From Viola odorata (lineage: Eukaryota; Streptophyta; Magnoliopsida; Malpighiales; Violaceae), in the NCBI GenBank assembly GCA_963691705.1, contig OY829540.1, positions 4,850,001-4,914,000 on the forward strand: 64,000 nucleotides of DNA, written 5' to 3'. This document shows positions 53,242 through 64,000 of this stretch, piece by piece. The notes below the pieces were generated by a model, which was not told the origin of the DNA, did not search any database, and saw nothing but the letters and a program-made list of their open reading frames with translations. How positions within the stretch are numbered: the first letter of the stretch is position 1; the number at the start of each line of letters is the position of its first letter. Both the position numbers and the translations under genes were made by a program.

Positions 53242-56200
53242 GATAAATATTAATTCGGATTGTCTTGATATACCCTATGTCTTTACTGGTGAAGAGATTA
53301 TCGCCGCAACAGAGGATGAGTTTGAGATTCCGCATAAGTTAGCCCGTTTGGTAGAGAATTCTGAGAGGAAGATAGTCCCTCACCAGGAGGAGTTGGAAGA
53401 GATAAACTTGGGGGCAAGCAATGATGATCAGAAGGCTGTCAAAATCGGAACAACCTTGAATTCTGTTCAGAAAGAGAGGTTGATTTTACTTCTCAAAGAG
53501 TACGTGGACGTGTTCGCATGGTCATATGAAGATATGCCGGGTCTTGACCCTAATATAGTGGAGCACCGTATTCCGTTGAAGTCCGAGTACAAGCCTGTAA
53601 AACAGAAACTCCGAAGGATGCACCCTGATGTTCTTTTGAAGATAAAAGAAGAAGTCACAAAACAGCTAGATGCGGGTTTCCTAAGAGTTGCTGAATACCC
53701 GGAATGGGTCGCCAATATCGTGCCAGTACCGAAGAAGGATGGGAAAGTTCGCATGTGTGTGGATTTCCGTGATCTTAATCGAGCAAGTCCCAAAGATGAC
53801 TTCCCCCTTCCTCATATTGATGTCCTAGTAGACAGTGCCGCCCATAATGGCATGTTCTCCTTCATGGATGGATTTTCAGGGTACAATCAGATTAAGATGG
53901 CTCCTGAAGATAGCGAGAAAACGACCTTCATCACACCTTGGGGAACCTTTTGCTACAAAGTGATGCCCTTCGGTTTGAAGAATGCAGGTGCCACTTACCA
54001 GCGTGCCGCTGTTACTTTGTTTCATGACATGATGCATAAAGAAGTTGAGATATATGTCGATGACATGATAGCCAAGTCTTGCGAGGCACAAAATCATGTT
54101 GACGTCCTAAAGAAAGTATTTGAAAGGTTGAGGCAGTTTCAGTTACGCTTGAATCCGGCCAAATGTACTTTTGGAGTGACATCAGGGAAGTTATTAGGGT
54201 TTATCGTCAGTAACAAAGGTATAGAAGTAGATCCCGACAAGGTGAAGGCGATTCAAGAGTTACCTTCTCCCAAAACCGAGAAGGAAGTACGGAGTTTCCT
54301 AGGGCGTATTAACTATATTGCCCGCTTCATTAGTCAGTTGACACTTACCTGCGAGCCGATGTTCAGAATGCTGAGAAAGAATGGAGACGCAGAATGGGAC
54401 GAGGGTTGCCAAAAAGCTTTTGAGAAGATCAAGGCGTATTTACAGAATCCTCCGGTGTTGATCCCTCCGACGCAAGGACGCCCTTTACTTATGTATTTAA
54501 CAGTCACAACTAGTGCCATGGGTTGTGTTTTGGGGCAACATGATGAATCTGGGAGGCGTGAGCAAGCCATTTACTATCTGAGTAAGAAATTCAATGAATG
54601 TGAGATGCGTTATTCCATGTTAGAACGGACTTGTTGCGCTTTAGCATGGAGTGCTCGAAGACTCAGGCATTATATGTTATATTACACAACGTGGTTGATT
54701 TCCCGCATGGATCCTTTGAAGTATATTTTTGAGAAACCATACTTGTCGAGTAGAATTTGTAGATGGCAGGTCTTGTTGGCAGAATACGAGATCGTGTATG
54801 TGACTCAAAAGGCGGTTAAAGCAAGTGCTCTCGCCGATCACTTGGCTGACCATGCTATGGATGAATACGAACCACTAAAGTTTGATTTTCCGGATGAAGA
54901 TATAGTGGTGATTGACGCTGAGCTTAAGGAAAATACGGAGAAAGATGAGTGGTGGACCATGTTCTTCGATGGTGCGGTGAACCTTTCAGGAAAAGGAGGG
55001 GGCGCTGTGATCATTGCACCAGATGGCCGACAATTCCCCGTGGCTTGCAGATTGAATTTCCCATGTACAAATAACATTGCTGAGTATGAAGCATGCATCA
55101 ATGGATTAATGGCGGCAATCGATTTGAAGGTGAAAAGATTGGAGATTTTTGGAGACTCCGCTCTTGTCATTTATCAAGCGCAAGATTTGTGGCAAACTAG
55201 AGATTCAAAGCTGATACCTTACCAAAAATTGCTCACCAAGCTTATAGATGAGTTCGAAGAAACTAAGTTTAATCGGATTGATCGAGAGAAGAATCGTTTT
55301 GCAGATGCATTAGCTACTCTAGCTTCTATGTTCAAACTGGAATGCGGGGTAATGCTCCAACCACTAAGAGTAGAAGTGAGAGAGACTCCAGCATGTTGTG
55401 CTGCCTTAGAAGATGAGCCTGATGGGAAGCCGTGGTTCCACGATCTGGTGCAATTCATCAAATATCGAGAATACCCACCGGGAGCAGCTCAGAGTGATAA
55501 GAAAACTCTTCAGCGTTTGGCTTTAGACTTCTACCTCGATGGTGAAGTTTTGTATAAAAGGAGAGCAGATGGTGCCTTGATTCGTTGTGTTACTGTTCAT
55601 GAAGCTAAGAAGATCATGACTGCAACCCATGAAGGAGTTTGCGGCACGCATGCCAGTGGACACATGATGGTGAGACAGATCATGAGACGAGGTTACTTTT
55701 GGCTCACTATGGAGCGAGATTGCATCGATTACGTCAGAAAATGTCACAAATGTCAGATTTACGCTGATCACATCCATGTACCTCCTACCCCTCTTTTTAA
55801 CATGACATCCCCTTGGCCTTTCGCAATGTGGGGAATTGACATCATCGGTCAGATTCATCCGAAAGCTTCCAACGGTCACCGATTCATCCTTGTTGCGATT
55901 GATTATTTCACAAAGTGGGTTGAAGCTACATCCTACCCGAACATCACTCAGAAGACAACCATGCGGTTCATCGAGAAAAACATCATTTGTCGCTATGGGG
56001 TCCCTGAAACAATCATTACAGATAATGGCACCAATTTAAATGGGAAGCTAATCGACAATCTTTGCAAACAATGGAAGATCAAACACCGAAACTCTTCGCC
56101 TTACCGTCCAAAGATGAATGGCGCGGTCGAAGCAGCAAACAAGAACTTGAAGAAGATCATTCAGAAGATGGTAGTTACCTACAAGGATTGGCATGACATG

Positions 56201-56680
56201 CTTCCTTTTGCTTTGCACGCTTATCGGATCGCCATTCGTACTTCTACGGGAGCAACTCCTTACTCCTTAGTCTACGGCATGGAAGCAGTGATTCCACTCG
56301 AGGTGGAAATTCCTTCTCTTAGAATCTTGGCAGAATCAGAAGTGGAAGAGTCTGATTGGGCGAGAGTAAGGTATGAACAACTGAATCTAATTTCAGAGAA
56401 ACGACTGACAGCAATGTGTCATGCTCAATTATATCAAAAAAGGATGGCAAATGCATATAACAAGAAAGTGCGACCTCGTGAGTTCAAAACCGGAGATTTA
56501 GTATTGAAGAAGATTCTTCCTCATCAGGAGGACAGTCGAGGGAAGTGGGCCCCTAAGTATGAAGGCCCATATGTGGTCAAGCACGCATTCTCTGGAAATG
56601 CTCTAAGGCTTACTAATATGGATGGCGATGATTTACTGAGACCAGTGAACGCTGAATCTGTCAAGATGTACTTCGCATAG
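53242..56680 (+). CDS. Ogre Pol: RT, RNase H, second RNase H, integrase
   Basis: About 1145 codons, uninterrupted. Reverse transcriptase (about 53600-54220) has FMDGFSGYNQI, MPFGLKNAGATYQR and catalytic YVDD at 54053-54064. The first RNase H (to about 54830) has Thr where the first catalytic Asp is expected (YLTVTTSAMGCVLGQ) and so is probably degenerate. The second, archaeal-type RNase H begins at FFDGAVN (about 54964), with later Glu (AEYEACINGL), Asp (FGDSALV) and Asp (FADALATLA). Integrase has an HHCC zinc finger (HEGVCGTH to CHKCQ, 55630-55755) and D-D-E core residues in GIDIIG, TDNGTN and VEAANK, then a C-terminal domain ending MYFA. All catalytic cores apart from the first RNase H look intact. 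Confidence 0.93.
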
Positions 56681-56939
56681 AAAGCTGTAGACAACGCCCC
56701 CCTTCGATCAAAAGACATAAGGGATTTGTCATGACAAGACATTTAATATTTATTCTGAATTAATAAAATGAGCATTTTTCTAAAAAAACTTGCATATTTA
56801 AAACTCTCATCTTAACCCTTGAGGCGACAAAAAGGAAGCATGGTACCAACGGTCAAGGGGAATAGTTCGAATTATAAAGGCTGCCTTCAGCCGTATTTCA
56901 CTAATCAATGTTAAGTTTTGCAGGAAGTCTAACCTTTGT

Positions 56940-57415
56940 TTTGCAGAGGTACCTTTTAAGCATCCGAGTGGAGCCACCAGCTTCTGAGTAGAGCTGGATT
57001 TAAGTTTATGCATCGCGATATTCGAGGGGAGACGTCCTAGTGAATCCGCATTTTACTTTTTCTAAGACATCCGAGTGGAGTCATCAGTATCCGAGTTGGA
57101 ACTGAGTTTTTCTTTTTAGGCATCCGAGTGGAGCCATCAGAGTCTGAGTAGAGCTGAATTTTTCAACATCCGAGTGGGGTTGTCGGCTTCTGAGTAGAAC
57201 CGTATTTCAAGACGTCCGAGTGGAGTCATCAGTATCCGAGTGGAGCTGAATTTGCAAGGCATCCGAGTGGAGCCACCAGCGTCTGAGCAGAGCTGGATTT
57301 ACGTTTATGCATCGCAGTATTCGAGGGGAGACGTCCGAGTGAAGCTGCATTTTACATTCTTGCAAGGCATCTGAGTAGAGCCATCAGCATCCGAGGGGAG
57401 CTAAGTTTATTTTTC
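56940..57415. repeat. Degenerate tandem repeats in the Ogre 3' region
   Basis: About ten units built on CATCCGAGTGGAGCCATCAG and the related CTGAGTAGAGCTGAATTT, spaced 25-60 bp, with a longer duplicated segment GCATCGCGATATTCGAGGGG / GCATCGCAGTATTCGAGGGG (57011, 57310). Tandem repeats between integrase and the 3' LTR are typical of Ogre-like elements. Confidence 0.85.
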
Positions 57416-57640
57416 CACAAATTAAATTGTTGCGTCTACATCTGATCGAAAAGAGGTAAATTTACATTTAAGCAATTTATATTTCTGCGAAGTGTCCGAG
57501 TAAAGGTACGTCCACATTTTCGGGTGAGGTCATTTCCTTTGTTTTTTTAACCCTGCATTTCAAACATTCGTGGTACTGGGGCAACCGTCTTTACTGCTCA
57601 TCAAAAATTTAAAGTTACACTTTATTTTTGATAAGACAGT

Positions 57641-57650
57641 AAAGAGGGGG
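57641..57650 (+). promoter_or_regulatory. Polypurine tract
   Basis: AAAGAGGGGG four bases before the 3' LTR start (57655). It is the expected primer site for plus-strand synthesis. Confidence 0.8.
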
Positions 57651-57654
57651 CAAC

Positions 57655-60362
57655 TGTTGCTACCCGATTTTTGACATAAGTCATCATTACCATATCATAA
57701 CATACCCACATTTTTATTTTTATCGTCCATGATTATTGTTGATTATTATTAAGTATTATTATTATTATTATCATTATCATTATTACCATTATTTATCCTG
57801 GTATTTTGTTTTATGTTTTTGTTCGTATTTTTATTCGAGCTTTTATCAGTTTATCGGACCATTAGCTCGAACTAATTACCCATAATCGCCGAACCAGCTC
57901 TTCCTCCTTATTTTTCAAACGAAATCAGACACACTCTGCTCACATCTCCCATTTTTCAAACAGAATCAGATACCCTTCGTTTTTCAAAGATCTCTCTGAC
58001 CTTCAAAGATCGTCTCGCTCCTACCCGTTACCTCATTAATGCACCGATCTCCCTCTCCCTTACCTTACCCTCTATAAATCCATCCCTCTGCCAAATCAAT
58101 CGGGGCCTCTCGGTCAGCTTCAACCACCTCACAAATCAACCAATCTCAATCCCTGCAACAAGCCTCCCAAACTGATCCCAAATCCACCCCTAAAATCAGC
58201 CAGCAAACAACCCAAAACAGCCCTAAAATCAGCCAGCAAACAACCCAAAACAGCCCTAAAATCAACCAGCAATCAGCCCTAAATCCACCCCTAAATCCAC
58301 CTAAAATCAACCAGCAATCAGCCCTAAATCCACCCCTAAAATCAGCCAGCAAACAACCCAAAACAGCCCCTAAAATCAACCAGCAATCACCCCGAAAACC
58401 ACCCAAAATCAGCCCCAAATCAACCAGCAATCAGCCCCAAAAAACCATTCAAAATCAGTCCTAAAATCTACCCAAATCAGCCCCAAAATCCACCCAAAAT
58501 CCCCACCCAAAATCAGAACCAACAAAACCCAGCCTCACTGCTCTACCCGCCAACAAAACCCAGCCACCACCGTCCCGATCGCCGCCGAACTCCACAGCCA
58601 CTCACCCGATCGCCGCTGCTCGCCGCTGCTCCTACGCTCCCTCGCCACCACAGTAATCCCCTTTATTTTCCTGTTGCCGTGATGTTTGTTTATTTGTTTA
58701 ATGGTGCAGGAAAAGATTTAAGAAGAAGGGGAAGAGGTGTTTGGGTGGAGATGATGACAGGCGGCGTTAAAGGGAGAAAGGAGATGAGATGTGATTGTAG
58801 GGTTGGGGCTGATTTTGTTATTCATTAAGTTTGGGCTTGGCCAATAGGCCGGCCCATTAGGAAGGAAGGAGGCAAAGATGGGCTGAGGGTTATTAGGCTG
58901 GCCCCTCAGGAGTTGTTTTTATTTATTTATTCGTAGTTTGCTCATATGCATGCTTGTAATATTTATTTATCCGTTTATTTGTTTATCACTTGTGCTACTA
59001 ATCGATTTGTGATGCAGGTACCCGCCCGAAGGAATTTTCGTTAGTTTATCCTATTTATTATACGATTGAATGCATGATTATTTAGAATTGTTAGAATTTA
59101 AAATAAACTTTTTTGCATGAGAATTAATTTATATCTATAACTCCCTTTAATAATTTCACTCAAATCGACCCTTGCTTGAACGAATTAGGCTTAGTAATTA
59201 CTCAACATTTTATTTTGTTAAATGCATGAAATAAAATAGGATTATTATTAAACATCACGCTTTAATTTAATTGCATGATTATTGATTATTAAAATCCTCA
59301 AATCTTCAATAATCCCCACAAATCAAAACGAATAAAATCAATCAAAGAAAACTAAACAAAGTAGTAAATAAACGTAGGATTAATCTTTTCCAATAACTTA
59401 AGCTCCTCTAAATTTTTAGGATAGTAAATCACCGGAAATACAAATCATTTGAAAGTGGAAAGATAGTAAATGGGCCTTAAGCCCAACTCGTAGAAAATAC
59501 CTCCATATTTAATCCCCCTTATCATTAGAGTTACCTTTTAAAATGAGATTTAAATCTTTAATGTTGCGTGATTGTTTAAATTTAGTAATCCCTTGATATT
59601 TACTTTATGCTCATGGATGTATTAATGTTATCTTGATGAATGTGTTATGTGCGCGGCTTCAACCCCACTTCCCAGTTTTTTCTCTTTTCAACGTGTTTTC
59701 TCGCATTCATATAAATGATACTTTGCTAGTCTATGCATGCTTAGAATCACCTAGTAAATAGGATTAATCATATGCATTGGCCCAATGATGATAGTGTTTC
59801 AAACGTGATGATAGTGGATTTGTTCACCGTGATTCGTCTGTGATTCACTAGGGTCGTCGCTTTGGTAAAGATTAATAATAAAATGGTAGTAATTTCACCA
59901 AAATTGGCATGTAATCGGACTAATTTTGAACTCGATTAAATTAAACCGGAATAGGTATATAACCAACCTTTTTCATGTTTTAGAGATTAAAAATGTTATT
60001 TTCTGTTAAACAACTCGACAATAATTAGGATAAAATCAATCAAACCGACTTAAAGCTAAAGCGACGATACCTCCCCTGAGGGCCCAATTACTTGTTTTCA
60101 ACATGATTTTTAAACACCTCTTTTTAGAACCGGTAACCTTTTTAGGATGAGACTTGGGTGCCTCGCACCTTCCCAAGTCCATAAATCGACCCCGAACCGT
60201 AGTTCTCGGGTTTAGACCCTTTTATTTGTGCCTTAGTTTTATTTTATTTTCTTCTTCTTTTTCGAACTTTTTAGGTTTCCCTAAACCTTAGAAAATAGGG
60301 TGGCGACTTCATTGTTATGTGAATTTCTTTGCATCCCGAATTTCGCTCGCGACGGCGCGACA
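57655..60362 (+). repeat. 3' LTR (2708 bp)
   Basis: Copy of 43714-46388, 33 bp longer because of one additional CCAGCAAACAACCC-type unit near 58218. I noticed C/T differences in the pyrimidine tract (about 58054) and near 58500. The rest looked identical by eye. Confidence 0.95.
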
Positions 60363-60488
60363 CATGGAATTATTATTATATATATTTAACAAAATACAAT
60401 TCATTGATTGTATTATTGAATAATTTATATATAAATTTATTGAATAAAACATAAATATTAAATTTCACATGAAAATATCAGTCAAATA

Positions 60489-60972
60489 TAGGGTTGATAA
60501 TTTCCGCCCGCGGGTATGGATATTCGTCGGATACCCGCAATTGTGGGTGGATTTTACCCGCAGTTTGTGGGTATTTTGCGGGTATGGATTTACCCGCACC
60601 CGCAAAGTGCGGGTATGGATAGTGCTTACCCGCTCCAATACCCGCACTAAATACCCGGAAAATGCGGGTATGGATACCCGCAATAATACCCGCAAAATAT
60701 ATAGTAAGTAAATAAAAATGGGTTGGAGCATTTTATTCTTTTTATGGTACAAAATTGTACTGATGATGTTGTTGTTGAGCCAACCAGCCAACCAACAAGG
60801 ATGATAGGCCATGATCTCAGATTTGTATGCATTAGGAGATATGAGATTCAAACTAAGAAATTTGCGGGTATCCGCAGGTAATCCGCGGGTACAATTTATC
60901 TTCTCTTACCCTCTCCGCGCGGGTGCGGGTGCGGGTATGGATAGTGCCTTACCCGCTCCATTGCCAACCCTA
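60489..60972. mobile_element. Small hAT element (484 bp)
   Basis: Left TAGGGTTGATAA, right TTGCCAACCCTA, with exact 8-bp duplication GTCAAATA at 60481-60488 and 60973-60980. Both ends are packed with GCGGGTA / TACCCGC motifs. The centre is about 150 bp of ordinary sequence with no coding capacity. Inserted in the outer hAT. Confidence 0.9.
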
Positions 60973-61534
60973 GTCAAATATTGTATAAAAAGTCATTAAA
61001 TTAATTATAAATTAAAAAATTATTAGCTAACTATTACAAACAAATAATTATATTTTTTAATATTTTAAATCTTACTTCATAAAAAGTTAATAAATAATGA
61101 GATTTATCCTTTAGTCACACCTGGTGTTTGTGAAATTAAACTAATTACACCTTTTTGTATCCAATTTAAAATATATACCATTTATTTTGTGGAGATAAAT
61201 AAAAAGTATAAAGAAAAGCAGCCCAGCCCAGCACAAAACGAAAAATAATTTTGACGGTTCCCTTTAGTGAGGGAAGTCAACCTTTTGCCACTGAGCCAAA
61301 GTGTTAACTTGATATAAATATGCATATATAAATATTTATATATAAAAATGTATATAAAAATTTCCGGTTCTCCCAGTTCTACGGTTCGGTTTACGAGTTT
61401 TGACAGTGGCAGAACCGGACAGAACCGGAAATTTCCGGTTCTTCTTGAGACAGAACCTGACTGAACTGAAAATTTTCAGTTCGGTCCGATTTCCGATTCA
61501 ATTTTCGGTTCAATCCGATTTTCTTACACCTCTA

Positions 61535-61959
61535 GCTTTTGCACTAAATCATGCACATGACCCAAAGTTGCATCCTTATTAGTATTATTTGCAAACTTGG
61601 AATCAAATGATCATATCGGTTGGCAGATAGAGGTGAGACCATTATAATAAGATTGATGAGAATAAAGAGGAGTATGCTTCCAATTTTCGAAGGGTGAGGG
61701 GCCAAGAAAATAGAAAAAAATGTAGGGGTGGAGTCCAAAAATGAGGGGACAAAATGGAACATCATCCAAGAACATTATACGAATTAATTGATACAACAAC
61801 GTGTTTTCTGGGATGGAAATGCTTTGGGCTTAGGGCCTTTTTTCATACTCTTTTTCCCACTTATAACATTGCCCAAAGTAAGATCTTCTTGTTATAAGCA
61901 AAACTTCGGTTTGAAAAAAATGCAGAAAAGACCAAAAAATCTCTCTATTCACTCCCTAC
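61535..61959. other. Spacer between two hAT elements
   Basis: It starts with the right target duplication of the outer hAT and ends with CTCCCTAC (61952-61959), the left duplication of the next one. It has balanced composition and no recognisable gene. Confidence 0.55.
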
Positions 61960-62169
61960 TAGGAGTGTATAAAAATCGATCCAAATCAGGAATTGAATTA
62001 GAACCACATCGAATCAGTCCGAACCATTAAATATTTTTTTTTTGGAACCGAACCGGACCGAACATAAATTTTCGGTTTGGTTCGGTTCTTTAATTCTAAA
62101 ATCCGTAAACTGAATCGTAAAACCAGAAGAACCGGTTCATATATATATGCACTATAATATCAAAGTTTA

Positions 62170-62245
62170 AATTTAGTTTAATGATTAACTCCTCATTTAT
62201 CATTTTAAAAAGGAGAGGTTCAAATCCCCTTTACTCCCACTTTCT
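62170..62245 (+). other. tRNA-like segment in hAT (left side)
   Basis: A-box-like TTTAGTTTAATGATTAACTC and B-box GGTTCAAATCC (62218-62228) in tRNA-like spacing. Too degenerate for a functional tRNA; possibly a SINE or tRNA remnant. It lies about 260 bp from the left terminus. Confidence 0.35.
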
Positions 62246-63374
62246 TTTTTTCTTTTTTTCTTCTTCTAAACTTAATTAAAATTCCACATTTTTTTTCTTT
62301 TTTTCTTTTAAACTTAATTAAAAGTCCTCATTTTTTCCTTTTATTTGTTATTTTAAATAGAAAATTTTATTAAGAAAGTTATATAAGAATTATTATGAGG
62401 AAAAAATATTTTTTCTGTAGTAACAAGTAAGAACCAAGAAATAGAAAATTTTAATCAATTTTCATTTTTTCCTTTTAAACTTAACTTAAAATTCTCATTT
62501 TTTTTTTCTTTTATTTGTTATTTTAAATATAAAATTTTATTAAGAAAGTTGTATAAGAATTATTATGAAGAAAAAATTATATTATTGTAAATTGTAATAG
62601 CCATGTCATCAGTTAACTATATGTATAAACTAAGACCATTAATTATTAATGATACGGCATATACTAGTAATATTACATTAATCCTTACTCTAATACATAA
62701 TAATTAAGGTATATCGTGGGTATATGTTTATTGTTCAGTATTTTACTTAATAAAAAGAAAATTATATTGCTATAAGAAAGAATGATGTCAATTGTCATAA
62801 AAAATGTAATTACTAATTAGATGACAACTAAAATAATAAATTTGTATAATGGTTAATGGACATTTATGATTTATATTTATGGTATCTATATTTCAATACC
62901 ATTATTTACTTGAGTTAATTGTTTAGAGGTTTAGGACTTAAATTTAAATTGTATTAATATGTTACGCGGTGTATGAGTATAACTAATTAACTATTGTATT
63001 GTTTAAGGATATTTTTGAAGCTCTAAATGTAAGTAATCTAATCTTATCTTCATATGAAGCATGATTATACTTGAAAACTCTTCATGTGTATATGTTAAGC
63101 TCGATATGAAACACGATACTTCTTGACTAGATATTTGTTAAGCATATTCATTACATTTCAATATATTAATACTTATTATTTATTAATATTTAGTCACTTT
63201 AAATTTTTATATGTTTTGTATCATAAAATTTAAAGATTTATCATACTAAAATATCTTTATAATATTAGGCTCTCATTTATAAATTGGTAAATTAAAGCAT
63301 TATTTTAAAAAAAAATCAAAATTGTGTGTTTAACAACTAAACGGTACCGTTTTGTCAATGGATGTTGTATATTA

Positions 63375-63599
63375 CTCCCTCCACCTCAAATTAAACGTCG
63401 CTTTGACTTTGGGCACGCATATTAAGGAGGCCGGATAACTTACTGTTTGAGACAATTTTGCCTCTTATTTTTTCTCGAACATAGTTTTGTACCGCTCGTA
63501 CGTTCGACAAAAAGTAAGGGGCAAAATTGTCTCAAATAGTGAGTCATCCGGTTTTCTTAACCTAAAGTCAAAGCGAAGTTTAATTTGAGCCGGAGGGAG
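63375..63599. mobile_element. Stowaway-like MITE (225 bp)
   Basis: CTCCCTCCACCTCAAATTAA at the left and TTTAATTTGAGCCGGAGGGA at the right, flanked by TA (63373-63374, 63600-63601). It shares GGGCACGCATATTAAGGAGG and CAAAATTGTCTCAAATAGTG with the MITEs at 6974 and 17288. Nested in the hAT 61960-63961. Confidence 0.9.
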
Positions 63600-63639
63600 T
63601 AATATATAGATAAAACTTTCACACTTTGATCACAACATT

Positions 63640-63712
63640 TGTGGTAGCGTAATGACAATTGACAAGTTATTTGCCTCCCTTTGTCAACGCAAACGGGTTC
63701 GAAACCCATTGC
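63640..63712 (+). other. tRNA-like segment in hAT (right side)
   Basis: TGGTAGCGTAATGACAATTG followed by GGGTTCGAAACCC (B-box GGTTCGAAACC, 63696-63706) resembles D-arm and T-arm of a tRNA. The acceptor stem is not convincing. It lies about 255 bp from the right terminus. Confidence 0.4.
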
Positions 63713-64000
63713 CTTTTATTTTCAAAAAGTGAAGGATCATGGGTGATGTGGCGAAATCTTAGCGTGCCACGTCGCCCAAATTAAAAAAAAAAACCAAACG
63801 GGTTAGAATCGAAACCGTCTTGAACCGAACCAAAAAAATAAAACCGGATCAAATTGAATTGATAGTAACAGTTCGGTTCGATTCTACTTAGAACGGTTAA
63901 ATTCTAATTCGATTCAGTTTCAGCTCAAAAACCAAACCGAACTGACGTGTGTACACTCCTACTCCCTACTCCCCTCTATTAATTGCATTCCCAATAAAAA

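Larger units (their letters stand above)
43714..60362 (+). mobile_element. Ogre/Tat-lineage Ty3-gypsy LTR retrotransposon (16.6 kb)
   Basis: LTRs begin TGTTGCTACCCG and end GGCGCGACA. TSD is CATGG at 43709-43713 and 60363-60367. Order inside: 5' LTR, primer-binding site, ORF1, gag-protease, intron, reverse transcriptase, RNase H, second RNase H, integrase, tandem-repeat 3' region, polypurine tract, 3' LTR. An ORF1 upstream of gag, an intron between protease and RT, and dual RNase H together identify the Ogre branch of Tat elements. LTRs differ by one 33-bp repeat unit and a couple of base changes that I noticed, so the insertion is recent. Two stop codons break gag-protease. Confidence 0.93.
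38664..61534. mobile_element. Outer hAT element, split by three nested insertions
   Basis: Left terminus TAGGGGTGTAACCGGTCCGG, right terminus CTTACACCTCTA. Flanks GTTTTTGC (38656-38663) and GCTTTTGC (61535-61542) match at 7 of 8 bases, fitting a hAT 8-bp duplication with one later change. Subterminal zones are dense in CCGGTTCGG-type motifs. After subtracting the LINE, the Ogre-like element and the small hAT with one copy of each duplication, the original element would be about 1.78 kb, with no transposase. It is the oldest layer of the nest. Confidence 0.75.
61960..63961. mobile_element. Non-autonomous hAT element (2.0 kb) with nested MITE
   Basis: Starts TAGGAGTGTATA, ends GTGTACACTCCTA, with exact 8-bp duplication CTCCCTAC at 61952-61959 and 63962-63969. 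Subterminal zones carry GGTTCGGTT-type motifs. The interior is AT-rich with a duplicated block: a segment around 62265-62400 recurs around 62460-62580. Without the Stowaway insertion the length is about 1.78 kb, like the outer hAT. No transposase. Confidence 0.9.

Noticed and set aside
56940..57415. Regularly spaced short repeats suggestive of a CRISPR-like array.
   Set aside because: Units are degenerate with uneven spacing, inside a plant retrotransposon 3' region; this is ordinary Ogre tandem repeat.
63640..63712. Functional tRNA gene.
   Set aside because: B-box and a T-arm are visible but acceptor and anticodon stems do not form convincingly; kept only as a tRNA-like remnant.

Overview
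The window is nuclear DNA of a flowering plant, most likely a eudicot. The evidence is AT-rich intergenic DNA, many short GT-AG introns, typical plant gene families (kinesin-8, WDR5, E-type PPR, subgroup IVa-like bHLH, membrane-anchored hexokinase) and plant transposon lineages (Stowaway, Emigrant, hAT, L1, Ogre/Tat). Caryophyllales is a guess from general character only.

Positions 1-32010 are gene space, and every recognisable host gene is on the + strand. In order: the 3' half of a Spinster-type major facilitator gene (639-4658); a complete kinesin-8 gene (8002-12784, 15 coding exons, 763 codons); a two-exon WDR5-like gene (14142-16714); an intronless PPR gene (17665-19401); then a direct tandem duplication. 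Its ancestral unit was a bHLH transcription factor followed by a type-B hexokinase. Block A (21393-26687) has an intact bHLH gene and a hexokinase cut off in exon 2. Block B (26880-30236, running into unique sequence to 32010) has a second bHLH gene with substitutions in helix 2 and a full-length but broken hexokinase. A hAT-like element and a Stowaway MITE entered block A, and a different MITE entered block B. The paralogous copies therefore provide empty sites.

Positions 32011-64000 are transposon-dominated, and I recognise no host gene there. They hold a Stowaway MITE, a 1.2 kb element with terminal inverted repeats over 200 bp long (MULE-like), an Emigrant-like MITE, a LINE 3' fragment, and a nest of insertions inside one hAT element (38664-61534). 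That hAT was entered by an L1 LINE (38975-42881, 39-bp target duplication), by a 16.6 kb Ogre/Tat Ty3-gypsy retrotransposon (43714-60362, TSD CATGG) and by a 484-bp hAT (60489-60972, TSD GTCAAATA). A further hAT (61960-63961, TSD CTCCCTAC) follows and contains its own Stowaway MITE.

The Ogre-like element is the most complete mobile system. It has long near-identical LTRs, an extra ORF1 before gag, gag-protease in one frame broken by two stop codons, and a predicted 157-bp intron whose removal would join protease to reverse transcriptase. It also has dual RNase H, integrase and a 3' tandem-repeat region. Splice sites were placed by eye from GT-AG signals, reading frame and remembered family conservation. 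No database search was run.
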